A stretch of 12,162 nt of DNA from DATBLZ01 sp036555065 (GTDB lineage Bacteria; Pseudomonadota; Gammaproteobacteria; Steroidobacterales; Rariloculaceae): contig DATBLZ010000073.1 in the NCBI GenBank assembly GCA_036555065.1, forward strand, positions 1 through 12,162. The letters run 5' to 3'. The notes below the pieces were generated by a model. The model saw only the letters and a list, made by a program, of their open reading frames with translations. It was not told the origin of the DNA and searched no databases. The position numbers were made by a program, and so were the translations under genes. This document shows, piece by piece, positions 5,501 to 12,162 of the stretch. How positions within the stretch are numbered: the stretch's first letter is position 1; every line of letters starts with the position of its first letter.

Positions 5501-6790
5501 GTGGACCACGGCGATTCAATCAATCCGCGGATTCTGATCCTGGAGTCCGACCGGCACGTTTGCGCGGCCGTCCGTCGCTACGTCGTCAAGACGTGGCGGG
5601 GCGCCTCCGTGCAATCAGTGAGCGCGCCCCTCGAGAGCATCGTCGGCAACAGCGAGCGCCTCAAAGCCCTCGACGCGATCATCGTCGGGTGCAACTTCGC
5701 GGCCGATGGCACGGCAGACAGCCCGACGCTGCGCGCCGTGCGGGCGATTTCCGCCGACCCGAGCAATCCGCCCGTGATCCTCCTGACTGAACGCGGCAGC
5801 GAGTACACGGCCGTGCAGTCGATCAAGGCCGGCGCGTTCGACTATCTGCCCAAGAATCTGCTCGGCCGCGAGCAGCTCGTGAGTGCGTTGACCAAGGCGC
5901 TCTTGAATCGCGCCATGCCGCTGTCCGCCGACGACCTCACGGGGGCCGTCAAGCTCTTCGGCTATGACATCCGCCACCGCCTGTCGAGCCATCGCAACGT
6001 ATCCGTCCACGTCGCATTCAGTGCCGAGCACGGCGAGGAGGTCGTGCTCAAGATTCTGCATCGCGGCCGCGGCTCGCTGTCCCACGACGTGAACTTCGAG
6101 CGCTTCGTCGAGGAGTTCAAGCTGCTGTTCGATATCGACGATCCTGCGGTCGCGCGGATCTACGATTTCCGCGTCACGAATCAGTTCTCATACATCGCAA
6201 TGGAGTACTTCCCCGAGGGGAACCTGAGCCGTCACATCGTGCCGGGCATGGACGTCGACAAGGCGTTCGCGTTTACGACCGAGATCGCGCACGCGCTCGC
6301 GATCATTCATGCCGCCGGCGTCGTGCACCGTGATCTCAAGCCCGGAAACGTCATGCTCCGTAGAAACGGCAGCATTGCGCTCATCGATTTCGGGATCTCG
6401 ACGTCGAAGCTCACCGCCGGAACGGCGACGCTCGAACGCGGCGCGCTGATCAGCGGAACCCCGTATTACATGAGCCCCGAGCAAGCGCGCGGGGAGCCTA
6501 CCGACGAGCGCACCGATTTGTATGCGCTTGGCGTCATCCTGTATCAGATGCTCTCGGGCGCGAAGCCCTTTACCGGCGAGGATACGCAGAAGATCCTCAC
6601 GCAGCATTTCGATGCGCCCGTGCCGACGCTGCCGCCGACGCTAGCGCACTATCAACCGCTCATCGACCGATTGCTCGCAAAGGCGGCAGCACAACGTATC
6701 GCGAGCGCGCGCGAGCTCGGCGAGCTCATCGAACAGCTGCGCAGCTCCGCGCCCGCTCCCATGTACGCGGCTTCGGCTAATTCTGCTTGA
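5501..6790 (+). CDS. Ser/Thr protein kinase with N-terminal pseudo-receiver domain
   Basis: A 429-aa soluble protein with no membrane segment. Residues about 10-135 have the response-regulator receiver pattern (ILILESD, then DAIIVGCNFAADG, PVILLTE with T96, and YLPK with K118), but the phospho-acceptor Asp after the third strand is G63 and the acidic pair is weakened to E15/S16/D17. Residues about 150-415 are a Hanks-type kinase: K184 in VVLKIL, a Glu in the C helix (RFVEEF, about 204), catalytic loop HRDLKPGN with D278 and N283, DFG at 296-298, and SPEQ after the activation loop. The Gly-rich loop is missing; the expected place reads RLSSHRNVSV. The catalytic residues suggest an active kinase with an unusual nucleotide cover. 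The start is GTG, because the receiver begins right after it. The 3' end overlaps convergent ttcA by 14 bp. Targets are unknown; the two-component genes across ttcA are candidates. Confidence 0.9.
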   Translation: MDHGDSINPRILILESDRHVCAAVRRYVVKTWRGASVQSVSAPLESIVGNSERLKALDAIIVGCNFAADGTADSPTLRAVRAISADPSNPPVILLTERGSEYTAVQSIKAGAFDYLPKNLLGREQLVSALTKALLNRAMPLSADDLTGAVKLFGYDIRHRLSSHRNVSVHVAFSAEHGEEVVLKILHRGRGSLSHDVNFERFVEEFKLLFDIDDPAVARIYDFRVTNQFSYIAMEYFPEGNLSRHIVPGMDVDKAFAFTTEIAHALAIIHAAGVVHRDLKPGNVMLRRNGSIALIDFGISTSKLTAGTATLERGALISGTPYYMSPEQARGEPTDERTDLYALGVILYQMLSGAKPFTGEDTQKILTQHFDAPVPTLPPTLAHYQPLIDRLLAKAAAQRIASARELGELIEQLRSSAPAPMYAASANSA

Positions 6791-7619
6791 TCGAGGCGCG
6801 GAGCTCTTCGAAATCGAACAAAGACCGGTCGGCGAGGTGGCTCGCATTGACGTTCTGCAGCGCCCGGAATAGCCGGTCGGTGCGGCCCGGATCGAGCTTT
6901 TCCCACGCACCGAGCAGCGCTTTGATCTCGCGTCGCTTGAGGTTCTCCTGCGAGCCGCAGAGGTTGCACGGAATGATCGGGAAGTCTCTGCCGCGCGCGT
7001 AACGCGCGATCTCCGCCTCGGGGCAGTACGCCAGCGGTCGGATCACCACGTGCCGGCCATCGTCACTCAGCAGCTTCGGCGGCATCGCTTTGAGCCGCCC
7101 GCCATAGAACATGTTGAGAAATAGCGTCTCGACGATGTCGTCGCGATGGTGACCGAGCGCGATCTTGGTTGCGCCGAGCTCGCCCGCAACGCGATAGAGG
7201 ATCCCGCGGCGCAGTCTCGAGCAGAGCCCGCACATCGTCTTGCCTTCGTCGACGACGTCCGTGACGATCGAGTACGTATCTTCCTCGATGACCCGATACT
7301 CGACTCCGAGCTCAGCGAGGTAGCGCGGCAGAACTTCTTGCGGAAACCCGGGCTGTTTTTGATCGAGATTGACCGCGATGACGTCGAAAGCAACGGGCGC
7401 GCGGCGCTTGAGACTCAGCAGCAAGTCGAGCAGCGTGTAAGAGTCCTTTCCCCCGGACACGCACACCATGACGAGGTCGCCGTCCTCGATCATGCGATAG
7501 TCGCCGATCGCCTTGCCGACGAGACCGCGCAAGTGCGCTTGCAGCTTCTTGAAGCGCCCAGATGCCGCGTCCGTTGCCGGAGCAGCTTCGGGGCCGATGG
7601 TTGCTGGTTCAGTGGCCAT
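6777..7619 (-). CDS. ttcA: tRNA 2-thiocytidine(32) synthetase TtcA
   Basis: A 280-aa member of the TtcA/TtuA ATP-pyrophosphatase family. TtcA adenylates cytidine 32 of certain tRNAs and replaces its oxygen by sulfur, using a labile iron-sulfur cluster. The PP-loop SGGKDS is at residues 55-60. The cluster cysteines are C130 and C133 (CGLC) plus C218/C221 in PCNLC, matching the two-plus-one cysteine arrangement of TtcA. ALGHHRDD (154-161) is the second family motif. The first 20 residues are a variable Ala/Pro/Thr-rich tail. The ATG at 7619 has only a weak upstream GAG; internal starts would shorten the tail without touching the domain. It lies convergent to the kinase gene and divergent from the histidine kinase gene across 132 bp. 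Confidence 0.95.
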   Translation of the reverse strand: MATEPATIGPEAAPATDAASGRFKKLQAHLRGLVGKAIGDYRMIEDGDLVMVCVSGGKDSYTLLDLLLSLKRRAPVAFDVIAVNLDQKQPGFPQEVLPRYLAELGVEYRVIEEDTYSIVTDVVDEGKTMCGLCSRLRRGILYRVAGELGATKIALGHHRDDIVETLFLNMFYGGRLKAMPPKLLSDDGRHVVIRPLAYCPEAEIARYARGRDFPIIPCNLCGSQENLKRREIKALLGAWEKLDPGRTDRLFRALQNVNASHLADRSLFDFEELRASIKQN

Positions 7620-7751
7620 GGTCGACTCTACATAATCGTACCGAAACGCCGAATGCCGAAGAAGCGACCGCCGCCTCTGTGATGCCTTTCACTGCGCAAG
7701 TGTCGCCGACTGACTACGCTTTTACGCGTTCCGATTACGTAAATACCGGTA

Positions 7752-9620
7752 ATGAAACGTACGGTCGTCGTTGTCGTCCTCGCGGTCGCAGCATTGGGAC
7801 TGCTCGTCCTCTTTGCGTGGCAATCGCGTTCCGCTCCTGCCGATCTCCACATCGCGCAGTATACAGTCGCGAATGAGACGAGTCGGCTCAACGAGGATTT
7901 CGCTACGCTCGTTGCGACACTGCAAGCGGCCTGGCGCGATACGGAACGACCCGGCGAAGCTGCAGTCGCGATCGAGGAACGAATCAAGACGGCGCCTGAG
8001 CGAATCGCGGCGTCCGCAGCGCAAGTTCGCGGCACCGGCAGCCAAAACGAGCGCATTCAGAACAGCCTCGAAGGGCTCACGACGACGATCGAGCAGGTGA
8101 GCTCGCTCGCGGTCGGGATCATCCAGGACCAGAACGCGTTCGTCGACAGCGTCGCCTACCTCCGCGACTCAGGCCCCGCGATCATCCAGCAGATGCGCGA
8201 CATGGGGCTCGAGCGCGTTGCCGCCGATGCCTTTCAGCTCATCATCGGGACCGTCGATTACGCGACGCCCGATTCCTCGGTCCAAGAGTACGAGCTCCGC
8301 CGGCTGCTCGTGACGCTCGGGCGCGACCAACGCATCGACGCAAACATGCCCGGTGGAGTCGGCGGACTGCGCACGGCCGTGCTCACGATCGTCGATACGA
8401 AGAGCACGATCCGCAGTAAGCTCGTGCAGCTTTCGGAAACGCCGGTCGCGCCGATAGCCACCGGGGTCGACGAAGCCGTTCGGGCCGCCTACCGCGACTC
8501 CGTCGCTGCCGTGGACCGCGCGCGACTCATGCTTGCGATATACGCGATCGTGCTGTTCGTAGCTGTCGGCATCATCACCTTCCGACTGCAGGGCTCCTAC
8601 CGCGAGGTCAATCGCGCAAACCGCGACCTCGCGGACATGAACACTTCGCTCGAGCAGCGCGTTACGGACCGGACCGAGCAGCTCGCGGGCACGCTCGAAA
8701 ATCTCAAGGAGTCGCAGGTCCAGCTCGTGCAGGCCGAAAAAATGTCCTCGCTCGGCCAGCTCGTCGCGGGCATCAGCCACGAGATCAACACGCCGCTCCT
8801 TTACCTTGCGAACAACGCAACGTTGCTTCGCGAGCGCGTCGACATGTTGAAGGAGTTCGTTGCGGCGTGCAGCGCTGCGTTCGACATCAAGGTCGAGCAG
8901 TTCAGGGACAGGGCCGAGTATCAAGCGAAGTTCGTCGAGTCGCTGCGCTCGGTGAAGCTGATGTTGCGCGACCAGGAAATCGTGGCGAGCCTCGAAGAGG
9001 CCGGCGATCTCGTCAAGGACAGCATCGAGGGGCTCGGCGACCTAACGCAAATGGCACAGAGCCTCAAGGACTTCAGCCGCCTGGACCGGGCGCCGGTCGC
9101 GAGCTTCGACGTCAATGCCGGTATCGACAAGACGCTCGTGATCGCGCGCAACATCATCAAGCACAAAGCCGAGGTTCACAAGTTCTACGGCGAGATCCCC
9201 GAGATCGAGTGCTCGCCGTCGAAGATCAATCAGGTCTTCTTGAACTTACTGACGAACGCGGCGCAAGCCATCGAGCAACGCGGCGAGATCGTCATTACGA
9301 CCAAACGGCGGGGTACCGACCACGTCGCCATAGCGATCTCGGACACGGGTTGCGGCATTCCCGAGGAAAACCTCTCGAAGATCCGCGATCCGTTCTTCAC
9401 GACGAAAGAGGTCGGCACCGGAACCGGGCTCGGCTTGTCGATCGTCGACGAGATCATTCGCAGCCACGGCGGCGAGCTCCTCGTCGAGTCCAAGGTCGGC
9501 AAGGGATCGACGTTCACGGTCGTGCTGCCGATCAAGCATGTTCGGGTCGCAGAGCCGGCCGTCGCCGAGGTCGATCCCACGACGCTCGACGCCGAGCCCG
9601 AGCTCGCGGAAGCGGTGTAG
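7752..9620 (+). CDS. Membrane sensor histidine kinase
   Basis: A 622-aa inner-membrane kinase. Topology: TM1 at about 4-24, a roughly 230-residue Ala- and Glu-rich all-helical periplasmic region, TM2 at about 260-278, a coiled coil (SLEQRVTDRTEQL, 295-330), then the kinase core. The H-box is GISHEINTPL with H343. The N-box is NLLTNAAQA (498-506), G1 is DTGCGIP (531-537) and G2 is GTGTGLGL (555-562). The periplasmic part (LNEDF...; NAFVDSVAYLRD) is reminiscent of the double all-helical DAHL sensor domain, but only weakly. About 45 extra helical residues (370-415) lie between the two dimerization helices. The C terminus ends in an acidic tail. It starts without a visible Shine-Dalgarno, and only a weak promoter-like pair (7710-7715/7733-7738) precedes it. 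The response regulator begins 6 bp after its stop. Confidence 0.93.
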   Translation: MKRTVVVVVLAVAALGLLVLFAWQSRSAPADLHIAQYTVANETSRLNEDFATLVATLQAAWRDTERPGEAAVAIEERIKTAPERIAASAAQVRGTGSQNERIQNSLEGLTTTIEQVSSLAVGIIQDQNAFVDSVAYLRDSGPAIIQQMRDMGLERVAADAFQLIIGTVDYATPDSSVQEYELRRLLVTLGRDQRIDANMPGGVGGLRTAVLTIVDTKSTIRSKLVQLSETPVAPIATGVDEAVRAAYRDSVAAVDRARLMLAIYAIVLFVAVGIITFRLQGSYREVNRANRDLADMNTSLEQRVTDRTEQLAGTLENLKESQVQLVQAEKMSSLGQLVAGISHEINTPLLYLANNATLLRERVDMLKEFVAACSAAFDIKVEQFRDRAEYQAKFVESLRSVKLMLRDQEIVASLEEAGDLVKDSIEGLGDLTQMAQSLKDFSRLDRAPVASFDVNAGIDKTLVIARNIIKHKAEVHKFYGEIPEIECSPSKINQVFLNLLTNAAQAIEQRGEIVITTKRRGTDHVAIAISDTGCGIPEENLSKIRDPFFTTKEVGTGTGLGLSIVDEIIRSHGGELLVESKVGKGSTFTVVLPIKHVRVAEPAVAEVDPTTLDAEPELAEAV

Positions 9621-9626
9621 CCACCC

Positions 9627-10853
9627 ATGGTGCAACCCGTCGCCCAGACCCATGACAAACCCCGACTGCTCTTCGTCGACGACGAGCAGCGCGTGCTGAA
9701 CTCGATGCGGATCATGTTCCGCCGCCAGTTCGATCTTTACCTCGCGTCGCACGGCGCCGAGGCGCTGGATATCGTGAAGGACAACGACATCGACGTGATC
9801 GTCGCCGACCATCGCATGCCGCAAATGACGGGTGTCGAGGTGCTCACGAAAGTGCGCTCGATGTCCCCGCGTACGGTTCGTATCCTGCTTACGGGTTATG
9901 CGGACCTCGACGCCGTCGAAGGCTCGATCAATGAGGGCGAGGTCTTCCGATTCCTGACGAAGCCTTGTGCTCCCGATCAGCTGCGCGAAACGGTATCGCT
10001 CGCCGCAAAGCTCGCGCGCGAGACTCCAGCGCCAGCGCCGCCGTCCCCGAGCGAGGCCGCCGACGACAATACGGTCGAAATCATTCTCGAGAGCGACACA
10101 GTCACGGAAATCAGCGGGCAGACACCGGCGATCCCAGCCGCGTCCGCGCCGCAAGCGGCGCGCCCGACGCCGGCTCCCGCTGCACCCGCCGCGCAACCCC
10201 GTCCGGCCCGCGGGCCGGCTCAATTCGATCCAACGGCGACCGATGTCCTCGGCGCGCGACCCGCGGCGCCGGCCGCGCCGGCCCCTGCGCCCGCTCCGGC
10301 ACCGGCGCCGGCGCGAGCTCCGGACGCACGCGCAAAGCCCGACCCCGCGACCAAACCGCGAATCACCAAAGGCTTGGGCGTCATCGTGTTCGCCAACGAC
10401 CAGGACGTTCTGCAAATCGTGCAAGCGGCCGTTCGCGGGCGTTTGCCCGTGTATGGTGCTTCGAACATCGTCCAGGTCGTCAAGCTCCTCACGGAGCATC
10501 AACCCGGCGTCCTCGTGACTGACATCTCCGAGGACAAGGCGACCATTCAGGCAATGACGGCGCGCCTCAAGAGCCACTTGCCGGAGCTCGTGACCATCGC
10601 GGTATCGCAACATCGCGACGTCTTGGACATGGTTTGGCTCATCAACCACGGTCAGATCTTCCGCTTCTTGCGCAAGCCATTGTCGACGGGCCGCTGTGCG
10701 ATCAGCCTGCAGGCCGCGCTCAAGCACCACCGGACCCTGCTCAAGAATCCCGAGCTCGTCAAACGGCATTCCGTCGCGAGCGCCGATACCGGAATCGTCG
10801 ACGGCGTCCTCAACACGCTTAAAGGCGTTCGTCGCCTTTGGTCGTCGCTATGA
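9627..10853 (+). CDS. Tandem-receiver response regulator without output domain
   Basis: A 408-aa cytosolic protein. Receiver 1 (about 12-132) is canonical, of the RpfG-like subgroup: D18/D19, phospho-acceptor D61 in VIVADHRMPQ, T89 in LLTGYAD and K112 in FLTKP. An Ala/Pro-rich linker spans about 133-245, with an (AP)n run at 212-231. Receiver 2 (about 248-370) keeps D299 in VLVTDISED and K350 in FLRKP, has N257/D258 for the acidic pair and S327 in place of the Thr. Both receivers end in a similar segment (INEGEVFRFLTKP and INHGQIFRFLRKP), which suggests internal duplication. A basic 38-residue tail follows, with no HD-GYP, GGDEF or DNA-binding domain. It is the evident partner of the kinase just upstream and overlaps the next gene by ATGA. 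It probably acts by protein contact or as a phosphorelay or phosphate sink. Confidence 0.92.
   Translation: MVQPVAQTHDKPRLLFVDDEQRVLNSMRIMFRRQFDLYLASHGAEALDIVKDNDIDVIVADHRMPQMTGVEVLTKVRSMSPRTVRILLTGYADLDAVEGSINEGEVFRFLTKPCAPDQLRETVSLAAKLARETPAPAPPSPSEAADDNTVEIILESDTVTEISGQTPAIPAASAPQAARPTPAPAAPAAQPRPARGPAQFDPTATDVLGARPAAPAAPAPAPAPAPAPARAPDARAKPDPATKPRITKGLGVIVFANDQDVLQIVQAAVRGRLPVYGASNIVQVVKLLTEHQPGVLVTDISEDKATIQAMTARLKSHLPELVTIAVSQHRDVLDMVWLINHGQIFRFLRKPLSTGRCAISLQAALKHHRTLLKNPELVKRHSVASADTGIVDGVLNTLKGVRRLWSSL
10260..10319 (+). repeat. Low-complexity Ala-Pro coding repeat in the receiver linker
   Basis: A run of alternating GCx and CCx codons encodes the AP-rich flexible linker between the two receivers (residues 212-231). 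Such GC-rich simple repeats can change length by slippage; a change of whole codons would only alter linker length. Confidence 0.7.
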
Positions 10854-12076
10854 GCGTGAATCCTGCGTCGCGCTCGAGCACGGAGCGACAGAACGACCGG
10901 TTGCTATGGCTCGCCGGCGCGGTGCTCGGTGCGCTGGGCGTCACTTGGCTCCTGATCTCGCAGCCCTGGTCGTCGGCCTCGACGCCCGCGCTGGCGATTT
11001 CCACTGCCGCAACCGCGTCCGCGCCGCCGAGCGCGGCCGCTTCACTCACGGGCACGAACAACCTCGACACGGCACCGGTGTTGAGCACCAACCTCGACAA
11101 TCCGCTGCGCATGGCCGAGCTCGCGTACGACGCGGGAATGCTCATCGAGCCCGAGGACTACAGCGCCTGGACTCTCTTCGCGAGCGTGCTCCGTCAGGAG
11201 CCGGACAACGCGGCCGCACGCGCGGGCTTGCAGAAGGTCGCCGATGACCTCGTGCAACGCGGCAGCGTCGCGCTCGAGCAAGGCCGTTACGACGACGCGA
11301 GCGCCATGCTCGACCGCATCTTCGGCACGCTGCCCGACCATACGGGGGCGCTCGAGCTGCAAACGCGTCTCGAGGCATTGCGGCCGAAGCCTGAGCCGCC
11401 GCCCGCGCCAGAGCCCGAGCGCGTCGCCGTGGCCGCGCCCGCGCCCGCACCCGTCCGCGAAGAGCCGAAGGTCGATCCCGTCGTCGTCGCGCACGCAGGC
11501 TTCGAGAGCGCGCTCGCGGCGAATCGCATCCTCACTCCGCCGAACGACAATGCGCGCCACTACGTCGAGCTCATGATCGCGGCGGCGCCGAGTAACGCCC
11601 AGACACGCACCGACCGCGACCTGCTCGTGACCGAGCTCCTCGCGCGCTCGGAGCAGTCGCTCGAAGCGTTAGACACGGACGGCGCACGCGCGTGGATCGA
11701 CGCCGCTGAGCCGATCGCGGCCAACCCGGCGCAGATCACCGCCGCGCGAACCGCCTGGACCAACCGCATCATTGCAATGGAGACGGCGAAGCCGATGCCG
11801 GCTTCGGCCTTGAAGCTCGTGAAATACGTCCCGCCGGAGTTCCCGCGCAACGCCGCGATGCGCGGCATCGAAGGGTGGGTCGATGTCGAATTCACGGTCG
11901 CCGCCGACGGGACGACGCGCGATATCTCCGCCGCAGATGCGTCGCACGAGCGCATGTTCAGAACAGAAGCCATCGCCGCGGTTTCGCAATGGACGTTCGA
12001 GCCGCGCATTTTCATGGAGCGGCCGATCGATCAGCGGGTTCACACGCGCGTCCGCTTCGTCTTCGCGGATAACTGA
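10850..12076 (+). CDS. TonB-family membrane protein with helical-repeat periplasmic region
   Basis: A 408-aa protein anchored by one N-terminal TM helix (about 18-36), with the rest in the periplasm. Residues about 85-175 are alpha-helical and TPR-like (LAYDAGMLIEPEDY..., GSVALEQGRYDDASAMLD). A Pro/Ala/Glu-rich stretch follows (178-207), then a second helical region. The C-terminal 90 residues are a TonB-like domain: YVPPEFPRNAAMRGIEGWV, then VDVEFTVAADG and the closing QWTFEP with W381. TonB domains contact outer-membrane receptors and pass on energy from ExbB/ExbD, but no exbB, exbD or receptor is present here. I chose the ATG at 10850 because it forms an ATGA overlap with the stop of the response regulator; a TTG at 10838 would add four residues. 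Translational coupling suggests a shared role with the two-component pair. Confidence 0.88.
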   Translation: MSVNPASRSSTERQNDRLLWLAGAVLGALGVTWLLISQPWSSASTPALAISTAATASAPPSAAASLTGTNNLDTAPVLSTNLDNPLRMAELAYDAGMLIEPEDYSAWTLFASVLRQEPDNAAARAGLQKVADDLVQRGSVALEQGRYDDASAMLDRIFGTLPDHTGALELQTRLEALRPKPEPPPAPEPERVAVAAPAPAPVREEPKVDPVVVAHAGFESALAANRILTPPNDNARHYVELMIAAAPSNAQTRTDRDLLVTELLARSEQSLEALDTDGARAWIDAAEPIAANPAQITAARTAWTNRIIAMETAKPMPASALKLVKYVPPEFPRNAAMRGIEGWVDVEFTVAADGTTRDISAADASHERMFRTEAIAAVSQWTFEPRIFMERPIDQRVHTRVRFVFADN

Positions 12077-12150
12077 GCTCTCTTCGATGCAACATAATGC
12101 GGGCTGCAGCGGCGACCGCCGCGGCCGTGCACTTGCGGTAAGATGCCGCA

Positions 12151-12162
12151 ATGACGAATGGG
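12151..12162 (+). CDS. Possible start of a further gene (edge fragment)
   Basis: An ATG opens a frame (MTNG) at the right edge. Just before it, TAAGAT (12139-12144) resembles a -10 box, and it sits between TTGCGG and CCGCAA, a perfect 6-bp inverted repeat. If TAAGAT is the -10, transcription would begin at or next to the ATG and the mRNA would be leaderless. There is no Shine-Dalgarno. Four codons are too few to identify a product. Confidence 0.25.

Noticed and set aside
7653..7682. Nine-codon frame MPKKRPPPL upstream of the histidine kinase, considered as a Pro-rich stalling leader peptide
   Set aside because: There is no Shine-Dalgarno, no paired attenuator stems follow, and a nine-codon frame is expected by chance.
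7620..7751. Divergent promoter region between ttcA and the histidine kinase
   Set aside because: Only weak hexamers (CTGACT/GATTAC on the plus strand, 17-bp spacing) are visible; not strong enough to list as a promoter.
10260..10319. GC-rich repeat considered as a DNA tandem array or CRISPR-like structure
   Set aside because: It is codon-level Ala-Pro low complexity inside a continuous reading frame, with no spacer structure.
9246..10769. 507-aa open frame on the minus strand opposite the kinase end and the response regulator
   Set aside because: It is the shadow of high-GC codons: rich in Arg, His and Asp, with no recognisable domain, and fully covered by two certain genes on the plus strand.

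Overview
The window looks like the chromosome of a high-GC gammaproteobacterium. The evidence is the tRNA-Tyr/tRNA-Gly/tRNA-Thr/tuf operon order (the tyrU-glyT-thrT-tufB arrangement), a TtcA of proteobacterial type, a glutathione-dependent glyoxalase II and a PilZ protein. Genus cannot be decided from the sequence; a Xanthomonadales/Nevskiales/Steroidobacter-like relative is a guess. I see no phage, transposase, CRISPR or plasmid genes.

Left part (1-2060). On the minus strand a good sigma70-type promoter (505-510 / 482-487) drives tRNA-Tyr(GTA), tRNA-Gly(TCC), tRNA-Thr(GGT) and then tuf, whose first 14 codons are at the left edge. A mostly empty spacer of about 280 bp follows, then a stand-alone PilZ (c-di-GMP receptor) gene on the plus strand. 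It converges on gloB (glyoxalase II, minus strand) with overlapping stop codons. Between gloB and the divergent thrS lies a strong palindromic intergenic element with two perfect 24-bp arms.

Middle part (2061-7619). thrS is complete, with all editing and zinc residues, but it is not followed by the usual infC-rpmI-rplT. Instead come a fumarylacetoacetate-hydrolase-family enzyme and an exported SRPBCC/START-like protein, probably one transcription unit. Next is a soluble Ser/Thr protein kinase with an N-terminal receiver-like domain that has lost its phospho-acceptor Asp. It converges, with a 14-bp overlap, on ttcA (tRNA s2C32 synthetase).

Right part (7752-12076). This is a tight three-gene unit: a membrane histidine kinase with a long all-helical periplasmic sensor; a 408-aa response regulator made of two receiver domains joined by an Ala/Pro linker and no output domain; and, by an ATGA overlap, an inner-membrane TonB-like protein with a repeat-rich periplasmic region. 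The likely reading is that the kinase senses an envelope signal and phosphorylates the two-headed regulator, which acts through protein contacts. The co-translated TonB-like protein would connect the system to the envelope or outer membrane. This unit and the nearby pseudo-receiver kinase are the most interesting content. A possible start of a further gene sits at the right edge.
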